NCBI GenBank assembly: GCA_964403795.1
Contig: CAYOHP010000043.1
Coordinates: 1 to 45,816, forward strand
Direction: 5' to 3'
Length of the DNA: 45,816 nt
Origin: CAYOHP01 sp964403795 [NCBI: uncultured bacterium]
Lineage (GTDB): Bacteria > Muiribacteriota > UBA6191 > CAZXTJ01
Position 1 is the first letter of the stretch, and each line of letters begins with the position of its first letter. Shown here one piece after another: positions 10,048 through 18,424 of the stretch. Both the position numbers and the translations under genes were made by a program. The notes beneath the pieces are model-generated. The model worked only from the letters and a program-made list of their open reading frames with translations. It was not told the origin of the DNA and made no database searches.

Positions 10048-10752
10048 GCTCCAGAGCAGCCGGAAGAGCTGGGCCCCGGCGATCCCGCCGAGGATCGGGC
10101 CGACCACCGGGACCCAGGCGTAGCCCCAGTCGGATCCGCCCTTGCCGGCGATCGGGAGCACCGCGTGGGCGATCCGGGGTCCGAGGTCGCGGGCCGGATT
10201 GATGGCGTAGCCGGTGGGGCCGCCGAGCGAGAGCCCGATCGAGACGACCAGCAGGCCGACCAGGAGCGGTCCGAAACCCTTGCCGAGGTCGTTGGCCCCG
10301 ATCGCCAGCACCCCGACCAGCAAGGTGGCGGCACCGATCGCTTCGCAGAGCAGGTTCGCCGGGGTGCTGCGGATGGCGGGGGCGGTGCAGAACACCCCGA
10401 GCTTGGTGGCCTTGTCCTCGGTCACTCCCCAGTGCGGCAGATAGGCGAGCCAGACCAGGGTGGCGCCGAGGAAGGCCCCCAGGAATTGCCCGGCCAGGTA
10501 TGCAGGGACCTTGTCGGCCGCGAACGCCCCGGTACTGGTGAGCGCCAGGGTGACGGCGGGGTTCAGATGGGCCCCCGAGATCCGCCCCACCGCGTAGACG
10601 GCCATCGCCACGCCCAGACCCCAGCCGGCGGTGACGACCATCCAGCCGCCGTCCTTGCCCTTGGATTCGGCGAGGCAGACGTTGGCGACGACCCCGTCGC
10701 CGAGCAGGATCAGCAGCATGGTCCCCAGGCACTCGGCCGTGAACTCGGTCAC
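10045..10752 (-). CDS. Aquaporin / glycerol facilitator (MIP family)
   Basis: Membrane channel of 235 residues for glycerol, small solutes or water. The GTG at 10750-10752 is chosen because it has an AAGGGGG site nearby and gives the typical opening VTEFTAECLGTMLLILLGDG. Both pore motifs are present: SGAHLNPAVTLA and GYAINPARDLGPR. The aspartate after NPAR is characteristic of GlpF-like aquaglyceroporins. About six transmembrane helices plus two half-helices can be traced. No glycerol kinase or dehydrogenase gene is nearby. Confidence 0.93.
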   Translation of the reverse strand: MTEFTAECLGTMLLILLGDGVVANVCLAESKGKDGGWMVVTAGWGLGVAMAVYAVGRISGAHLNPAVTLALTSTGAFAADKVPAYLAGQFLGAFLGATLVWLAYLPHWGVTEDKATKLGVFCTAPAIRSTPANLLCEAIGAATLLVGVLAIGANDLGKGFGPLLVGLLVVSIGLSLGGPTGYAINPARDLGPRIAHAVLPIAGKGGSDWGYAWVPVVGPILGGIAGAQLFRLLWS

Positions 10753-10996
10753 GGGTCCCCCTTGGTCGGGTCCAGTCCCCCGGCGCGGGGGTGCGGGGAG
10801 TCTAGTCGGGGGGACGGGGTCCTCGCCGGCGAGCCGCGGGGCGACACCGGGGCGAGACGGAGGTGAGACGGTCCTGCGTCGGGCGGCCGAGACGGCAGGT
10901 CGCGCCGCCGCCAGGGGAGCGGATCCCCGACCTGGCACCGGAGCTGCATCGCAGCGGGCCGCAGGTCCCGGATCTCACCGGGCGGACAGGATCGTC
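10753..10996. promoter_or_regulatory. Divergent intergenic region, aquaporin / lipoprotein
   Basis: Short region between divergent starts that must hold promoters for both genes. A perfect 12-bp palindrome CTCGCCGGCGAG sits at 10822-10833. In GC-rich DNA such palindromes are common by chance, so an operator role is only a suggestion. No gene is recognised here. Confidence 0.3.
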
Positions 10997-11557
10997 ATGG
11001 GTGTCTCGACCGCTCGTCCCCATCGCCTCGGACTGCTCCTGGGCCTGGTCTCGGTCGCCTTCCTCACCGGCTGCGGCGGATCTTCGCCCGTGGCTCCTCC
11101 AACGGATGGCCCCGGCTCGATCCAGATCCTCGTCTCGGCCTCCTCTGGGGGGGTGAGCATCTCGATCTCGGGCTTGCCCGGGGGGGCTCCGGGTGGGCCG
11201 ATCGGGGGCCCGCAGCCCTGGCCCGCCCCCTACCCGGAGGTGCCGCCCCAGCCCTGGGATCCCTGGGGCAAGCCCGACTACGGGTATCCCCCGCCCTCGG
11301 ACTGGAACCAGGGCTATCTCCCGCCGGACCAGGGCTATCCTCCCCCGGACTACGGCACCGGCCAGGTCGCCGGGGTCTGCCCCGATACCGGCATGGCTCC
11401 CGACGGCCTCGGGCGCTGCCCGGATCGTTGGGGCCAGTACCCCGACGCCATCGGGAACTACCCTCCGGCACCGGTCGAGGGGACTCCTGTTGGTGGAGGA
11501 GCCGGGCTCACCGACAACAGGCCGGACTTCGGCGAGAGCGGCCTCCTGGGGATGTGA
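10997..11557 (+). CDS. Pro/Gly/Tyr-rich lipoprotein of unknown function
   Basis: 186-residue lipoprotein with a type II signal: basic N-terminus, hydrophobic core, and lipobox LTGC, so it should be lipidated and exported. The mature part opens with a Ser/Gly segment (SGGVSISISGLPGGAPGG), then a low-complexity region rich in Pro, Tyr, Trp and Gly with three related units (GYPPPSD, GYLPPDQ, GYPPPDY). The last third carries CPDTGMAPDGLGRCPDRW, two cysteines that could form a disulfide. No enzymatic domain is seen. ATG 10997 is used because it gives a complete lipoprotein signal. Confidence 0.75.
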   Translation: MGVSTARPHRLGLLLGLVSVAFLTGCGGSSPVAPPTDGPGSIQILVSASSGGVSISISGLPGGAPGGPIGGPQPWPAPYPEVPPQPWDPWGKPDYGYPPPSDWNQGYLPPDQGYPPPDYGTGQVAGVCPDTGMAPDGLGRCPDRWGQYPDAIGNYPPAPVEGTPVGGGAGLTDNRPDFGESGLLGM

Positions 11558-11609
11558 GGCCGGCTACCAGCGCACCCAGCGGGCAGCAGGACCTGATCCG
11601 GATCGCGGT

Positions 11610-12011
11610 TCACCCTGTGAACCCGTCCGCGGCGCGAGCCACCGGAGCGCAAGCCTCCACCAGTCGGCGGTCGCAGGTCACCAGCGGAACGGAGAGGAGT
11701 TCCGCAGCGGCCACGAAGTGAGCGTCGTAGGCCGAGATCCCCCATCGCAGGGCGGTTCGGAGCACGTCCTCTCCGTCGACCTCGCATTCGCTCCGGGACA
11801 GGAGCGTCGTGGCGCGACGCCAGAACTCGAAGGCCTGTTCCCGTTCCAGGACTCGGGCTCGCACACTGGTGGCGAGAACGCTGAGGAATTCGCTGCGCCA
11901 CAGGGACGGGACCCTCCAATCGGAATTCCTGCCATAGACTTGACGCGCCGTAGCCGTCCTCTCCCCTTCGATGAGGAGATAGGCGATCAGGTTGGTGTCG
12001 GCGACGATCAC
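11610..12011 (-). CDS. vapC: PIN-domain ribonuclease toxin (VapC family)
   Basis: 133-residue PIN domain. The four acidic residues that bind Mg2+ in VapC nucleases can be seen: Asp5 in VADTNLIAYLL, Glu41 in LWRSEFLSVL, Asp96 in ISAYDAHFVAAAE and Asp114 in PLVTCDRRLV. Its start overlaps the stop of the preceding antitoxin gene by 4 bases, the usual toxin-antitoxin arrangement. VapC toxins cleave specific RNAs such as tRNA; the target here is unknown. Confidence 0.92.
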   Translation of the reverse strand: MIVADTNLIAYLLIEGERTATARQVYGRNSDWRVPSLWRSEFLSVLATSVRARVLEREQAFEFWRRATTLLSRSECEVDGEDVLRTALRWGISAYDAHFVAAAELLSVPLVTCDRRLVEACAPVARAADGFTG

Positions 12012-12241
12012 GGGCGCCCGGACCTCAGGGCGGCTTCCAGGATCGCGTCTGTGAGCGGCGCCTGACCCCGGATTCGCAAGCGATCGATCTCTTCGAGCGT
12101 GGGCGGTCCCGCCCGTTCCGTCAATGCGGCCTCGAGGAGGATGAGGGCTTCGCTGCTCAGGCTGCGGCGATGAGCCCGAGCTCGTGCCTTGAGACGGGCA
12201 TGCACCTTGGGGGGCAGATCCTTGATCAGGAGTCCGGGCAT
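12008..12241 (-). CDS. vapB: Ribbon-helix-helix antitoxin (FitA/VapB-like)
   Basis: 77-residue antitoxin opening MPGLLIKDLPPKVHARLKARARAHRRSL, the FitA/Arc-type ribbon-helix-helix pattern: a short beta strand (LLIKDLP) followed by two helices with SLSSEALILLEAAL. The C-terminal ~35 residues (EEIDRLRIRGQAP) would wrap the toxin. The ATG at 12241 is preferred over upstream in-frame starts because it places the beta strand at the N-terminus. It overlaps vapC by 4 bases and likely represses its own promoter with the toxin. Confidence 0.87.
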   Translation of the reverse strand: MPGLLIKDLPPKVHARLKARARAHRRSLSSEALILLEAALTERAGPPTLEEIDRLRIRGQAPLTDAILEAALRSGRP

Positions 12242-12271
12242 GGAGGCCTCCACATCCGACGGAGCCGGAGG

Positions 12272-12299
12272 TATCGATTCGCTATCGAAAGAATAGCAA
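12272..12299 (-). promoter_or_regulatory. Candidate vapBC promoter/operator with TATCGA direct repeats
   Basis: TATCGA occurs at 12272-12277 and 12283-12288, 11 bases apart (about one helical turn), about 30 bases upstream of vapB, in a locally AT-rich patch. On the minus strand TTGCTA (12294-12299) is a possible -35 element, which would place the repeats over the spacer and -10 region. Ribbon-helix-helix proteins bind spaced half-sites like these. Confidence 0.4.
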
Positions 12300-12356
12300 G
12301 GGACCGAGTCCTCGCGAAGTGGCGTGGAGGAAGGCACGAGAGCGGATGCCCGAGGC

Positions 12357-12947
12357 TCAGCCGAAGAGGCTGGCGACCGGCAGGGCGAGGCCGGGCAGGA
12401 GCGGCGTGCCGAGGGTCGCGTCCGGGGTGGCGGCCAGCAGCTCCTGGCACCAGGAGAGGCGCCCCTCGGCGTCCCGGCAGAGCACCACCACGCTCCTGGC
12501 CTCGGGATCGACGATCCAGTACTCGGTGACCCCGTGGCGATCGTAGAGGTCGCGCTTCTTGATGGTGTCGAGGGTCTGGGACCCCGGCGAGAGCACTTCG
12601 ACCACCAGGTCGGGGGCGCCGCGTACCTCGTCCTCGGTGACGATCCCCATGCGTTCCCGGGAGACGAAGAGGAGATCGGGGACCACGCAGGTGCCGTCCG
12701 CGAACACGACCCCGAAGGGCGCCACGAAGACCTCTCCTGCTCCGGCCCCGTCCACGTGGTCGGCGAGGAGGCGGGCCAGGCGGAAGGCGGTCCGTTGGTG
12801 GCAGGCCCGCGGCACGCCCCTCACCATGGGAGGGCCCCACCGATCGATGACCTCGCCGTCGATGAGCTCGTACCGGCCCGGCTGCTCCGGGTCGGCCTCG
12901 AATTCGTCGACCGTGATCCGGGTGCGAGCGAAAACCGGCATCGCCAT
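12357..12947 (-). CDS. Uma2-family (DUF820) PD-(D/E)XK nuclease-like protein
   Basis: 196-residue member of the Uma2/DUF820 family, predicted restriction-nuclease-fold proteins common in cyanobacteria and planctomycetes. It shows the family's order of motifs: TVDEFEADPEQPGRYELIDG, VPDLLFVS, APDLVVEVLSPGSQTLD with the catalytic acids, then the IKKRDLYDRHGVTEYWIVDP core with the lysine. The ATG at 12947 has an AGAGGAGAG site. The biological role of the family is not settled. A second, diverged copy is at 23160-23819. Confidence 0.88.
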   Translation of the reverse strand: MAMPVFARTRITVDEFEADPEQPGRYELIDGEVIDRWGPPMVRGVPRACHQRTAFRLARLLADHVDGAGAGEVFVAPFGVVFADGTCVVPDLLFVSRERMGIVTEDEVRGAPDLVVEVLSPGSQTLDTIKKRDLYDRHGVTEYWIVDPEARSVVVLCRDAEGRLSWCQELLAATPDATLGTPLLPGLALPVASLFG

Positions 12948-13060
12948 GGCCTCTCTCCTCTCAACATACCTCGACCTCTCCGTGACGGCGGAGAGGATGG
13001 GAGGCAAGGGTGGGGGATCGCACCCCACACGCGCTGTCACGGGGGCTGGGAGCCTGGCGG

Positions 13061-13501
13061 CTATCCGGCGGCCAGCGCCCGGGCGACGGCCTCGGCCGCG
13101 GTCCGGATCTCGACTTCGCTGCGATGGTGCTCGGGGCCGGCCTCGAAGGCGGCCCGGCCCTTCAAGGCCGGCGGGGTGTCGGCGAAGCGGGGCACCAGGT
13201 GCAGGTGCATGTGGTGGAGCTGGTCGCCCAGCGCGATCGCGTAGCCATGGACCGCGCCCAGCGCCTCCCGCTGGGCCAGGAAGATGCGTCGGGCGAAGCC
13301 CCCGATCTCGGCGCTCTCGGTCTCGTCGAGTTCCCACCACCACCGCGCATGACGGCGGGGGGCGAGCACCATCCAGCCCGGGAGCGGCGAGGGGCCGAGC
13401 AGGGCGTGAGCCACGAAGCGCTCGGTCGCGAGTACCAGGCCTCCGGTCGGGTCGTGCCGGCCCGCCGCCACCTCGCATTCGATGCAGGGAGCCGTGGTCA
13501 T
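13061..13501 (-). CDS. HIT-family nucleotide hydrolase/transferase
   Basis: 146-residue histidine-triad protein. The C-terminal half carries the active-site triad HHMHLHLVPRF (H-x-H-x-H), and the N-terminus has CIECEVAAG like the Cys-containing start of many HIT proteins. Family members hydrolyse nucleoside phosphoramidates or dinucleoside polyphosphates; the substrate here is unknown. The ATG has a strong AAGGAGG site and overlaps the end of the SWIM gene by 4 bases, so the two are probably translationally coupled. Confidence 0.9.
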   Translation of the reverse strand: MTTAPCIECEVAAGRHDPTGGLVLATERFVAHALLGPSPLPGWMVLAPRRHARWWWELDETESAEIGGFARRIFLAQREALGAVHGYAIALGDQLHHMHLHLVPRFADTPPALKGRAAFEAGPEHHRSEVEIRTAAEAVARALAAG

Positions 13502-15021
13502 GGCGACCTCCTTCCGGTGCGGGCCCGGCCTCGGGCGGTGCGGGGCGGTCCCAGGGACTTCAGGACTTCTCCGTACCAGTAGCCGTCCACCGCACCGAGG
13601 CGCTCGCGCTCGCGGGTGGCGGCCGCGCCGAGGGTCTCCCTCTCGGCGGGAGTCCAATCGATCCTGGCGAAGATCGCCGGAAGCTCGCGGAAGAAGGAGG
13701 CCTGGTCCTCCGCCAGGGCTGCGAGCAGACTCTGCGCCACCGCCAGCCGCCCGTTGACCAGCCGTTCGCCGGCGCCGAGCAGGCGTCGGATCCAACGGAC
13801 CGAGGCGGTCAGATAGGCCTCCTGGGCGCTGCCGTCGACATCGGGAAAGGCCCTGGCGGCCAGATGGACAGCCGAGAGTCCGGTGGCGAGCGCATCCACC
13901 GGGTCCGTGTCGAAGGCAGCCTCCAGCTCGTTGCCGAAGGTGTCGAACTCGCGGAGATGGTCGGGCACCGCACGCCGGGATCGAGGGGGGGACGCGAACA
14001 GGCGTTCGAAGCGGGCGAGCAGGCTCGGGCCACGGCGTCGACGCGGCTCCGGCTTGTGTGCTCCGGTCCCCATTGCGCCGCCGCTCTTGGCCTTCGTCCG
14101 GGACCGCTTGGCGGGGGGCGGGGGAACCTTCGCGGCGGGAGGTGGGGACTTCGCGGTCCTCCCGCGGGTGCCGCTCCTGCGAGCTGCGGCGCGGAGCTCC
14201 GGGCCGGACCCCGGTGTGGGTGTCGTCCCTTCGCCCGGCGTCGGCGTCGGCGTTTCCGCCGGCTCCGGCGTCGCAGTGGCGTCGAGTTCGATCCCGAAGA
14301 CCGACGCGAGGTCCGCCCCCGCGAGCACGTCCTCCGAGCCCGAGACCATGAGGCCCTCGACGGCCTCGGCCGAACCCGCCACCGCCAGCAGTTCCTCCTT
14401 GGCCACGCCCCGCAAGGTGAAGAGCAGCTCGGGCGCGGCGTCCAGCCGCACCCCGACGCCGAGCAGCGAGGCCGCCACGTGCTTGCACATCGAGGCCCAG
14501 TCGGGGCAAGTGCAGGAGAACTCGAGCTCCCCCCGGCGCGGGAACATCCCCCGTTCCCGATGGGTGAGGGTCCCGATCAGGGCGTCGGACAGCCGGCCCG
14601 CCAACAGATCGAGGAGCGAGCCGACCTGCCCGGTCGAGGCCGCCACCAGGTCCGTCCACCGGTTCCTGGGGAGGGGCCTCACGGTCACGTCCACGTCGTA
14701 GAGCGTGGAGCCTTGGACCTTTGCTGTCACCCTTCCCTCGTCGATTCGCAAGTCGACGACCGCCCCCGACCGCAGGTAGGTGCGGCCGCGATCGAGGCGG
14801 TAGGAGAAGTCCTGGAAGCCTTCCATGTGATCGCACCAGGCACGGCCCCAGAAGGTCTCGCCGATGGTCCTGCCAGCGGGCCGTACCGACTGCCAGGCCT
14901 TGCCCTGCTTGGCGGCCCGACTGGCAGCCCTTTCGGCGCGCTCCTGCCGCTCCGCCACCGGCACGTACCGGCCCCATGACGAGTAGACCGTGGTGCGACG
15001 TCGGCGGGATCGAAACGCCAT
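13498..15021 (-). CDS. SWIM zinc-finger protein
   Basis: 507-residue protein with one SWIM zinc finger, CTCPDWASMCKH (Cys170, Cys172, Cys179, His181), matching CxCxnCxH. The N-terminal ~160 residues (FWGRAWCDHMEGF, YDVDVTV) are typical of SWIM proteins encoded beside bacterial SNF2 helicases. The middle (~240-345) is a low-complexity Pro/Thr/Lys linker, and the C-terminal helical domain (RRLLGAGERLVNGRL) has no known function. It starts 32 bases after the SNF2 gene and overlaps the HIT gene by 4 bases. SWIM domains bind DNA or protein; it probably acts with the helicase. Confidence 0.88.
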   Translation of the reverse strand: MAFRSRRRRTTVYSSWGRYVPVAERQERAERAASRAAKQGKAWQSVRPAGRTIGETFWGRAWCDHMEGFQDFSYRLDRGRTYLRSGAVVDLRIDEGRVTAKVQGSTLYDVDVTVRPLPRNRWTDLVAASTGQVGSLLDLLAGRLSDALIGTLTHRERGMFPRRGELEFSCTCPDWASMCKHVAASLLGVGVRLDAAPELLFTLRGVAKEELLAVAGSAEAVEGLMVSGSEDVLAGADLASVFGIELDATATPEPAETPTPTPGEGTTPTPGSGPELRAAARRSGTRGRTAKSPPPAAKVPPPPAKRSRTKAKSGGAMGTGAHKPEPRRRRGPSLLARFERLFASPPRSRRAVPDHLREFDTFGNELEAAFDTDPVDALATGLSAVHLAARAFPDVDGSAQEAYLTASVRWIRRLLGAGERLVNGRLAVAQSLLAALAEDQASFFRELPAIFARIDWTPAERETLGAAATRERERLGAVDGYWYGEVLKSLGPPRTARGRARTGRRSP

Positions 15022-15053
15022 GAGGAGAGCCTAGGCCACAGCGAGCGGGTCCG

Positions 15054-17741
15054 TCACCCTTCCCCCATGGCCGCATCCAGGTCGAGCTTCACCATGGCCA
15101 GCAGCTCCGCGTCCCCCATCTCGGTGAGGGCGGTCTCGGCGCCGGCGCCGAGCACCTCGGCCGAGAGCCTTCGTTTGTCCCGGATCAGGGCGTCGATGCG
15201 TTCCTCGACGGTGCCTCGGCAGGCGAGCTTGTGGACCAGCACGTTCCGGGTCTGGCCGATGCGGAAGGCCCGGTCGGTCGCCTGGTCCTCCACGGCCGGA
15301 TTCCACCAGCGATCGAAGTGCAGCACCTGGCTGGCGGCGGTGAGGTTCAACCCGGTGCCGCCGGCCTTGAGCGAGAGCACGAAGTAGGGGACCGCCTCGT
15401 CCTCCTGGAAGCGTCGCACCAGCTCGCCGCGGGCCTTGACGGGGGGCTCGCCGGTCTGAACGAGTCCGGGCGGGCGGATGGCGGCGGCCAGGAAGCGGTC
15501 GAGCGGTCCGCACATCTCCCGGAACTGCGTGAACACGAGCAGCTTCTCCTGGCGCTCGGCCAGCTCCTCCACCAGTTCCGCCACCCGGGCGAGCTTGCCG
15601 CTCTCTCCCGGCTCGAAGCGTCCGTCGCCGAGCCAGAGCGAGGGGTGGTCGCAGATCTGCTTCAGGCAGACGAGCAGCTTCAGGATGGCGCCCCGCCGCT
15701 CGATCCCATCGAGGCCGTGGAGCTTCCGGGTGAGGCCCTCGACGGCCTCCGTGTACAGGGCCGCCTGCACCTTGGTGAGCGGGCACCAGGCGACCATCTC
15801 GGTCTTGTCGGGGAGATCGGGGGCCACGCTCCGGTCGGTCTTCAGCCGGCGCAGCACGTAGGGAGCGATCAGGCGGCGCAGCGGCGCGTAGCCGTCGGGG
15901 CGCTGGGCCGCGTGCTTGGCGAAGGCGCCGAAGCGGGCCTGGGAGCCGAGCAGGCCCGGGTTCACGAAGTCGAAGATCGACCAGAGGTCGCCCACCCGGT
16001 TCTCGATCGGGGTCCCGGTCAGCGCCAGTCGGGTCCTTGCCCGCAGTTGCTTCACCGCCTTCACCACCCGGGTCCCGGGGTTCTTGATGGCCTGGGCCTC
16101 GTCGAGCACCACCCGGTCGAGGTCCATCTCCGCCAGCACCGCAAGCCGGTGCAGGTAGCCGTAGGTGGTGACGAGCAGATCGGCCCCGGCCAGGTCCTCG
16201 ACGCCGAGCTTCGCCAACTCGCGGGAAGGCTGGGACGAGGGGTGCAGCACGCGTACCGAGAGGCCCGGGGCGAATCGGGCCGCCTCCGAGGCCCAGTTCG
16301 CCACCAGCGAGGCAGGTACCACGAGCAGGGTGGTCCGACCCGGGTGGCGCGCCTTGGCGGCGGCGAGCAAGGCCAGCACCTGGACGGTCTTTCCGAGGCC
16401 CATGTCGTCGGCCAGGCAACCGCCGAGCCCGAGGAGGTCGAGCTTCCAGAGCCAGGCCAGGCCTGCCTGCTGGTAGCCGCGCAGGGTGGCCCGGAAATCG
16501 GCACCGGGGTCGGGGGGCTTGGAACCCTCGGGCGACCGCAGCGCCGCGAGCACCTCGGCCAGCCAGGGACCGGCCACCCGTTCGGTCCAGGATTCCCCGC
16601 CTTCCTCCGTGGCCTCGCCCTGGGCCGAGAGGTCGGCACCGGCCAGCAGGCGCATGGCCTCGGCCAGGGAGACCCCGCCGGCCGCCCGGGCCTCGATCGC
16701 CTGCCAGTGGTCGAGCACCTTTCGGAGCTCCCCCCGGTCGAGCTCGACCCACTTGCCCTTGAGGAGCGTCAATCCGTCGCGGGCTCGCAGGATCTCGGCG
16801 AGTTCCTTCTTGGTGAGCCGCTCGCCTCCGAGCGTGACCTCGACCTCGAAGTCGAGGAGTGCCTCCAGCCCCACCCGGCTCGGCTCCCGACCGCCGACCG
16901 AGACCCGGACCGAGGGTCGGGCGCCCTTGCCGGCCTTCCACCAACCGGGAACCCGGACGACTACGCCCCCGGCCTCGATGGCGGGAAGTTCCCGGAGGAA
17001 GGCGAGCGCCTGATCGGCGGTCCAGCCCAGGGGATGGAAGAGTTCGCGGGAGGCCACCAGGCGGGCCACCAGCGGCGAGGCGTCGGAGGCGGCCTGGACC
17101 GGGACGAGCAGGCGGGTGAGGGCCTCGGGCTTGCCGGCGTGTTCCTTCAGGGCCTCGGAGAGCGGCTTGTGCTGGAGCTTCCCGCTCGCCCCCACCCGGG
17201 TCGAGTAGGTGGCGAGGAAGGCGAAGGGTTTGTCGGGATCGCCCTTCTTCTCGGCCAGGTGGAAGTGGACCCGGCCGGTGGCGTGCCAGCTCGGGTGGAG
17301 GCCGGCCAACACCTCGGAGGCCGGGGTCCCCGAGGCAGAGATCCGCTCGCCGAGCGCCGCCACGGCCTCGTCCCAGAGCAGGCCGAGGACGGTGCGGGAG
17401 AGATATTCGGCGCCCTCGAAGGGAGGGGCCGAGAGCCGTAGGGCGTCCAGACCGTCGGTGTCGGCGGGGAGTTCGAGGGGGATCCCCGGCTGGTCGAGGC
17501 CGGGGAGTCGGCAGGCGGCGCCCACGACCCGGGTCGCAAGGGACCGGAAGAAGGCGAGTTCGGCAGGCAGCGTCGAGTCGAGTTCCCGGCTGGCGAGATG
17601 CAGGAGCGCAGGCCCGGCTCCCGCGGCGAAGGGGGCGGCGAGCCGGGCCGCCAGCTCGGGGTCGAGCCGCGAGGTGTCGGTGAGCACCAGGTGTCCGGTC
17701 GGAGTGAGGCGGAGGGCGCTGAGGGGCGGGGACGGCGACAT
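15054..17741 (-). CDS. SNF2-family DEAD/DEAH-box helicase/translocase
   Basis: 895-residue SNF2 ATPase. The N-terminal half matches the DUF3670-type region of bacterial SNF2 proteins (VPGWWKAGKGARPSVRVSVG, LLKGKWVELDRGEL). The motor follows: motif I DDMGLGKTVQ with Lys451, DEAQAIKNP (motif II), LTGTPIENR (motif III), and the C-terminal lobe with LSLKAGGTGLNLTAASQVLH and ATDRAFRIGQTR (motifs V-VI). Such proteins translocate on DNA to remodel protein-DNA complexes. ATG 17741 is preferred; an upstream TTG at 17780 has no good ribosome site. It leads a three-gene cassette with the SWIM and HIT genes. Confidence 0.94.
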   Translation of the reverse strand: MSPSPPLSALRLTPTGHLVLTDTSRLDPELAARLAAPFAAGAGPALLHLASRELDSTLPAELAFFRSLATRVVGAACRLPGLDQPGIPLELPADTDGLDALRLSAPPFEGAEYLSRTVLGLLWDEAVAALGERISASGTPASEVLAGLHPSWHATGRVHFHLAEKKGDPDKPFAFLATYSTRVGASGKLQHKPLSEALKEHAGKPEALTRLLVPVQAASDASPLVARLVASRELFHPLGWTADQALAFLRELPAIEAGGVVVRVPGWWKAGKGARPSVRVSVGGREPSRVGLEALLDFEVEVTLGGERLTKKELAEILRARDGLTLLKGKWVELDRGELRKVLDHWQAIEARAAGGVSLAEAMRLLAGADLSAQGEATEEGGESWTERVAGPWLAEVLAALRSPEGSKPPDPGADFRATLRGYQQAGLAWLWKLDLLGLGGCLADDMGLGKTVQVLALLAAAKARHPGRTTLLVVPASLVANWASEAARFAPGLSVRVLHPSSQPSRELAKLGVEDLAGADLLVTTYGYLHRLAVLAEMDLDRVVLDEAQAIKNPGTRVVKAVKQLRARTRLALTGTPIENRVGDLWSIFDFVNPGLLGSQARFGAFAKHAAQRPDGYAPLRRLIAPYVLRRLKTDRSVAPDLPDKTEMVAWCPLTKVQAALYTEAVEGLTRKLHGLDGIERRGAILKLLVCLKQICDHPSLWLGDGRFEPGESGKLARVAELVEELAERQEKLLVFTQFREMCGPLDRFLAAAIRPPGLVQTGEPPVKARGELVRRFQEDEAVPYFVLSLKAGGTGLNLTAASQVLHFDRWWNPAVEDQATDRAFRIGQTRNVLVHKLACRGTVEERIDALIRDKRRLSAEVLGAGAETALTEMGDAELLAMVKLDLDAAMGEG

Positions 17742-17831
17742 CACGCCCCCAGGGTAAGGGGGCGCCCGGGGACCTGGCAAGATGGCAACTCAGTTGTCAA
17801 AAGTCGGAAACCAAGGAAGCGAGGCAAGACG
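17742..17831. promoter_or_regulatory. Divergent promoter region, SNF2 cassette / membrane protein
   Basis: 90 bases between divergent starts. It holds a short AT-rich patch with the inverted repeat CAACT-c-AGTTG (17786-17796) and a minus-strand TTGACA (17795-17800) that matches a -35 consensus, though no convincing -10 lies at the right distance. Operator and promoter roles are guesses. Confidence 0.25.
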
Positions 17832-18302
17832 ATGGATGCCACCAAGCAGATCCGCATCCAGGACGGGGACGACACCGGAGGCGGCGAGACCCCGGGCCGG
17901 AGCGAGGGGAATGCCATCCCGAATGCGTTGACCCGGGGAGTCGGGCGAGGGCTCGCCGGGCTCGTCACGATGGCGGTGATCGTGGGCGTGCACTTCGCCG
18001 CCTTCTCCTCGGCGCACCCTCCCCGGGGCTGTGCCGGCTGGGGCGACTTCATCCAGATCTTCCTCGACTGGGGGATCCTCGGCGTCACCGGGTTCTGCGC
18101 CTCGGGGATCGTGGCCCTGCTCCCGGTCCGGACCTGGCTCGCCGCCGTGGTGGCGGGCATGCTCACGATCGGGGCGAGCCTGCCGGTGCACAGCATCCTG
18201 TGCACCCATCCCCGCTGCGGCTGGGGCGATGTGGCGCTCCGGCTCCCGGGGATCGGCCCTCGTCTCGAAGGCGCGAGGCGACCGGTCCCGGGGCGGAACT
18301 GA
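17832..18302 (+). CDS. Small membrane protein with a duplicated HP-R-C-GWGD motif
   Basis: 156-residue protein of no family I recognise. It has a hydrophilic N-terminus (~1-38) and three hydrophobic segments (about 40-60, 76-98, 100-122). A motif recurs on either side of the second and third segments: HPPRGCAGWGD (residues 62-72) and THPRCGWGD (125-133), each with a Cys. An additional Cys precedes the second copy (Cys124). The pair could form a disulfide or bind a ligand at the membrane surface. The C-terminus is Arg/Pro rich. ATG 17832 gives a complete protein; a true gene is supported by the organised TM segments and the repeated motif. Confidence 0.65.
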   Translation: MDATKQIRIQDGDDTGGGETPGRSEGNAIPNALTRGVGRGLAGLVTMAVIVGVHFAAFSSAHPPRGCAGWGDFIQIFLDWGILGVTGFCASGIVALLPVRTWLAAVVAGMLTIGASLPVHSILCTHPRCGWGDVALRLPGIGPRLEGARRPVPGRN

Positions 18303-18424
18303 CCCCGAGCCTGGCACGAGAGGTCGAGGTCTGCGCTTCCTCACGCTGATACGCCCCGGTCCCCGGTTCGCCCTCAGGTTGGGGTAAGCCCGCAGGGGGA
18401 GGGGCCGAGCTTCCTGGACGGATC

